Shown here piece by piece: positions 14,323 to 17,015 of a DNA stretch of 17,015 nt. The stretch comes from Candidatus Dadabacteria bacterium. Lineage in GTDB: Bacteria > J088. A program made the position numbers and the translations under genes. The stretch covers positions 1 to 17,015 of the forward strand of contig RFIY01000163.1 of NCBI GenBank assembly GCA_003695505.1. Reading direction: 5' to 3'. The notes beneath the pieces are model-generated. The model was given only the letters and a program-made list of their open reading frames with translations. It was not told the DNA's origin and made no database searches. Position 1 is the first letter of the stretch. The number at the start of each line of letters is the position of its first letter.

Positions 14323-15452
14323 CGCGGCTGGCCTCGCGCGCCATCGCACCGTTGATCTGGCCGGCGCTGCAACGGCGTGGAGAACAGACCGACTGGCGAG
14401 ACCGCTGGGTACCCCAACCCGCCGCGCCGGTCGCTCTGTGGATCCACACGGCCAGCCTCGGCGAAATCGCGCCGTACACCGCCCTGCTCCATGAGCTCGA
14501 TCTTCCCATCGGGATCACCGTAACAAGCGGCCGCTCACTGGCGGCCGTTCAGGAACGGTTCAACGCCATTGCCGACGTACGGCCACTACCGTTGCCGGGC
14601 AGCCCCGCAATGGCGCACCTGATCGCCGACTGGCGCCCGCGACGCCTGATCCTGCTCGAAGCCGATGCCTGGCCCGATTTGCTCGCGGCTGTTCCGAAGC
14701 CGATTCCAGAGCTGGCCGTGCTCGGAGGGCGCGTCAACCGACTGACGGCGGCGCTGTGGCGGCGACATGTCACCCACATTCCGACCACTGCACTTTCTGG
14801 CATCTGGACCGGCACCAACAGCCAGGCGGCAGCGTGGCGCCGTTGTGGCATTCCGCAGCAGTATATTCACACCGGCTACGAACCGAAGCTGTGTGCGGCA
14901 CTGCCCGTATCGCCACCCGACGAATTTCAAACGCTTCGGCATCATGCCCATCTGACGGTCGCGGGTTCGCTGCACCCCGACGAGCTGGAAACCGTCCTGA
15001 ACGGCTGGTCGCAATGGCGCAGGACGCAGTCAGACGCCCGACTCGTGCTCGTCCCGCGCCACCCCGAACGGCTTGCCGAGTTCACCGCGCAGCTCAATGG
15101 CCGGGACGCCGCGGTCTGGCCCGCGCACGCCGAGGTCATCGTCATCGCCCGGTACGGCGTCCTGGCGGGTCTGTACGAACTGGCGGACGCAGCCATCGTC
15201 GGAGGCTCCTGGAACGGGCGCGGTGGACACAATCCGCTCGAGGCAGCGTTGCATGGTATACCTGTCGTGATGGGCCCTTCGGTACACAACCAGAAGCGCC
15301 TGATCGAGCTGCTTGGTGAGCAGATCGTCATCGCGCCAACGCCGGAGACCATCGCTTCGGCGCTCGCGAGACAGGCCACCGGCACATGTGATTTAGAGTC
15401 CGTCCGACAACAGATGATGACAATCGCGCGAGAAGCGTTACGCCTTCCATGA
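14316..15452 (+). CDS. waaA: 3-deoxy-D-manno-octulosonic acid (Kdo) transferase WaaA/KdtA
   Basis: GT30 enzyme that adds Kdo from CMP-Kdo to the lipid A precursor at the inner membrane. It has 378 residues; family members usually have about 420-430. Seen: 'WIHTASLGEIAPYTAL' (42-57) with catalytic Glu50; 'LEADAWPDLL' for the usual 'ETELWPNLL'; 'VAGSLHPDE' for 'AASTHPGE'; 'LVLVPRHPER'; and 'VGGSWNGRGGHNPLEAALHG', followed by 'GPSVHNQK'. The N-terminal anchor is short. Two middle motifs differ from the family: 'GGRVN' replaces 'NARLS', and 'TGYEPKLC' replaces 'TGNLKFD'. The ATG at 14316 has a strong Shine-Dalgarno and overlaps the preceding stop. Its TGA overlaps the lpxK ATG. How many Kdo units it adds cannot be told. 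Confidence 0.9.
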   Translation: MLTRLASRAIAPLIWPALQRRGEQTDWRDRWVPQPAAPVALWIHTASLGEIAPYTALLHELDLPIGITVTSGRSLAAVQERFNAIADVRPLPLPGSPAMAHLIADWRPRRLILLEADAWPDLLAAVPKPIPELAVLGGRVNRLTAALWRRHVTHIPTTALSGIWTGTNSQAAAWRRCGIPQQYIHTGYEPKLCAALPVSPPDEFQTLRHHAHLTVAGSLHPDELETVLNGWSQWRRTQSDARLVLVPRHPERLAEFTAQLNGRDAAVWPAHAEVIVIARYGVLAGLYELADAAIVGGSWNGRGGHNPLEAALHGIPVVMGPSVHNQKRLIELLGEQIVIAPTPETIASALARQATGTCDLESVRQQMMTIAREALRLP

Positions 15453-16414
15453 AACCGACCGCCTTTTCTGGCCTCGATACACCGCTGGGCCGGCTCGCGA
15501 GCCGCATCTATGGTGGACTACGCCACGTCGATCGGCTCTATCGCACGGCCGGGCCGCCACTGGCGAGTCCGTTGCCAACAATCAGCGTCGGCAACATCGT
15601 CGTTGGCGGCACCGGAAAAACGGCGATGATCGCCTGGCTGGCCGAACGGTTCTCGCAGCGTGGCCTGCGCCCGGTGGTACTCAGTCGGGGCTATCGTGGT
15701 CGCGAGGCCGGACCGGCCCAGGTCGCCGCGCCCTTCGATCCGCACCGTTACGGTGACGAACCGGTCATGCTCGCCCGCAGGGGTATCGATGTCTGGGTTG
15801 CCAAAAAGCGCGAACTCGCACTCGAACTCGCCGCACGCGACCACGATGTGATCCTGCTCGACGACGGGTTCCAGCGGATCGAGATCGCTCGCGATCTCGA
15901 TCTGGTCATGTTCGGTGCACAGGGTCTGGGCAACGGTCGACTGCTGCCGGCGGGCATCCTGCGGGATCCACCTTCGGAACTGGCGCGCGCCGACGCCCTG
16001 TGCGGCCCTCCCGAGCACCTGCCCCCGCTGTTCCCGGAGCTGCCTCGTTTTGCGTTCGGTTATCGAGGGTTGCGCTTCCTGCCCGCTCCGCCGAGGCCAC
16101 CCGTGGCGGCACTGGCCGCGATCGCCCAGCCGGAGACCTTCTTCTCGTTGCTGGAGCGGCAGGGCATTTCGCTCGCGCACCGCTTCGCGTTGCCCGACCA
16201 CGATCCGCTCGGTCCTCATACGCGACGCGATGTGCGACGAATCTGTCAACGCAAGGGCATCCGCACGCTGGTCGTCACCGAAAAGGACGCCGTCAAGATC
16301 GATGCCACGCGACTGCCTGTCGACATGGTCGTCGCAGTCGGCGACTTCGGTCCCCTGGATGAAGACCATGCCGCCGCATTCGAACGGTTCCTCTATGCGC
16401 GCCTGGCTCTCTGA
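15449..16414 (+). CDS. lpxK: Tetraacyldisaccharide 4'-kinase LpxK
   Basis: Membrane-associated P-loop kinase that phosphorylates the 4' position of the tetraacyldisaccharide to give lipid IVA. It has 321 residues, a usual length. Seen: 'SVGNIVVGGTGKT' (46-58) with Walker A Lys57, 'PVVLSRGYRG' (75-84), 'YGDEPVMLA', 'VILLDDGFQ' with the Asp pair, 'GRLLPAGILRDP' and 'VVTEKDAVK'. The N-terminus (about 10-35) is the amphipathic membrane-contact region typical of LpxK. Its ATG overlaps the waaA TGA (ATGA), and its end overlaps the next acyltransferase by 20 bases. In the pathway LpxK acts before WaaA; the operon order here is the reverse. Confidence 0.96.
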   Translation: MKPTAFSGLDTPLGRLASRIYGGLRHVDRLYRTAGPPLASPLPTISVGNIVVGGTGKTAMIAWLAERFSQRGLRPVVLSRGYRGREAGPAQVAAPFDPHRYGDEPVMLARRGIDVWVAKKRELALELAARDHDVILLDDGFQRIEIARDLDLVMFGAQGLGNGRLLPAGILRDPPSELARADALCGPPEHLPPLFPELPRFAFGYRGLRFLPAPPRPPVAALAAIAQPETFFSLLERQGISLAHRFALPDHDPLGPHTRRDVRRICQRKGIRTLVVTEKDAVKIDATRLPVDMVVAVGDFGPLDEDHAAAFERFLYARLAL

Positions 16415-17015
16415 CCGCGCCACCGGGCTGGCGCTGCGTAGTTTCGAATGGCTGCTCGGCAGACGCGACCTCGAACGCGCACGGCGCCGCGGCACACGGC
16501 TCGGGCGCGCCCTGTGGCGGATCGATCCCCGCTGGCGACCGCTGGCCGAAACCCAGGCGCGCCTTGCACTCGGCGAGAACGCGGACGTAGGCGCGCTGAT
16601 CCGCGCCAATTATGAACATTACGGCAAACTCCTCGCAGAACTGGCGAGCTGGCAAACGATTCGCGAACGACTCGACGAGCTGTTCGTCTATGAACGCCCG
16701 GAAATCCTCGACGACCTGGAAGGCGGCGCGCTCGTCGTGTCCGCACATCTCGGCAACTGGGAAGTGATGGGCATGCACTACGCGCTGACCCGCAAGCGGC
16801 CGATCCACGCGCTCGTCAAACCGATCCACAACCGGCGCGTCGAACGCTGGATCAACGAGATCCGCGCCAGTTACAACGTCACGACGGTCACGACACGCGA
16901 CAATGCGCTCCAGGTGCGCAAACTGCTGCGCAGTGGCAACATCCTGGTCACATTGCTCGACCAGAACAGCCTGTATCACGAGGGTGTGTTCGTGCCGTTC
17001 TTCGGCCGCCCGGCC
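16395..17015 (+). CDS. lpxL: Lipid A late acyltransferase, LpxL/HtrB family, 3' end cut by window
   Basis: Inner-membrane acyltransferase that adds a secondary acyl chain to Kdo-lipid A. 207 residues are visible and the frame is open to the last base; about 300 are usual, so roughly 90 are missing. Seen: the catalytic H-X4-E motif 'SAHLGNWEV' (116-124; His118, Glu123), 'KPIHNRRVERWINEIR' (142-157), and 'LLDQNSLYHEGVFVPFFGRPA' region (187-207) with the family Asp189-Gln190. The ATG at 16395 lies inside lpxK (20-base overlap), an unusually deep overlap, but the N-terminus reads as a normal LpxL start. LpxL and LpxM types cannot be separated from this part, so the symbol is provisional. Confidence 0.9.
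   Translation, partial: MRAWLSDRATGLALRSFEWLLGRRDLERARRRGTRLGRALWRIDPRWRPLAETQARLALGENADVGALIRANYEHYGKLLAELASWQTIRERLDELFVYERPEILDDLEGGALVVSAHLGNWEVMGMHYALTRKRPIHALVKPIHNRRVERWINEIRASYNVTTVTTRDNALQVRKLLRSGNILVTLLDQNSLYHEGVFVPFFGRPA

Overview
The window is GC-rich, almost fully coding DNA from a Gram-negative (diderm, LPS-making) bacterium. It carries the lipid A genes in the order skp-lpxD-fabZ-lpxA-(no lpxI/lpxH)-lpxB-msbA-acyltransferase-waaA-lpxK-lpxL, plus lptD. From memory this arrangement and the style of the LptD recall deltaproteobacterial lineages (Desulfobacterota/Myxococcota) or a related uncultivated phylum; the assignment is an inference and no marker gene here fixes it. There is no tRNA, rRNA, CRISPR array or insertion sequence, and no stretch over 300 bases lacks a gene.

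Left part, minus strand (4391 down to 1): a five-gene metal-uptake operon in the order mntR/troR-like regulator, TroA-like binding lipoprotein, ATPase, permease with an extra C-terminal winged-helix-like tail, and a second permease cut by the window edge. Every junction overlaps by 1 or 4 bases, so the genes are probably translated as a coupled unit. The regulator has the metal-site residues of MntR (Asp12, Glu104) rather than those of DtxR. The binding protein has the His/His/His/Asp ligand set of Treponema TroA. Together they point to manganese (possibly also zinc) uptake under Mn-responsive repression.

Middle (4392-4540): the only sizeable intergenic region that is AT-rich. It holds a 32-bp imperfect dyad that lies between the -35 and -10 elements of two predicted, overlapping, divergent promoters. 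One reads into the metal operon and the other into a glycerophosphodiester phosphodiesterase gene. A 13-codon leader ORF with a good Shine-Dalgarno sequence ends three bases before the regulator start.

Right part, plus strand (4541 to the end): a GDPD-like phosphodiesterase overlaps lptD (outer-membrane LPS translocon), which overlaps an endonuclease III/MagIII-like [4Fe-4S] DNA glycosylase. After a 75-bp gap with a promoter and a strong ribosome binding site comes a ten-gene outer-membrane/lipid A operon. It runs from the periplasmic chaperone Skp, through acylation (LpxD, FabZ, LpxA), disaccharide formation (LpxB), flipping (MsbA), a DUF374 acyltransferase, Kdo transfer (WaaA) and 4'-phosphorylation (LpxK), to a late acyltransferase (LpxL family, cut by the right edge). 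LpxC and a UDP-diacylglucosamine pyrophosphatase are not in the window.

Most genes are recognisable families. The less ordinary points are the shared operator coupling a phosphodiesterase/lptD unit to the Mn regulon, the permease-winged-helix fusion, the glycosylase with Glu at the lyase lysine position inside an LPS cluster, and divergent motifs in LpxB and WaaA.
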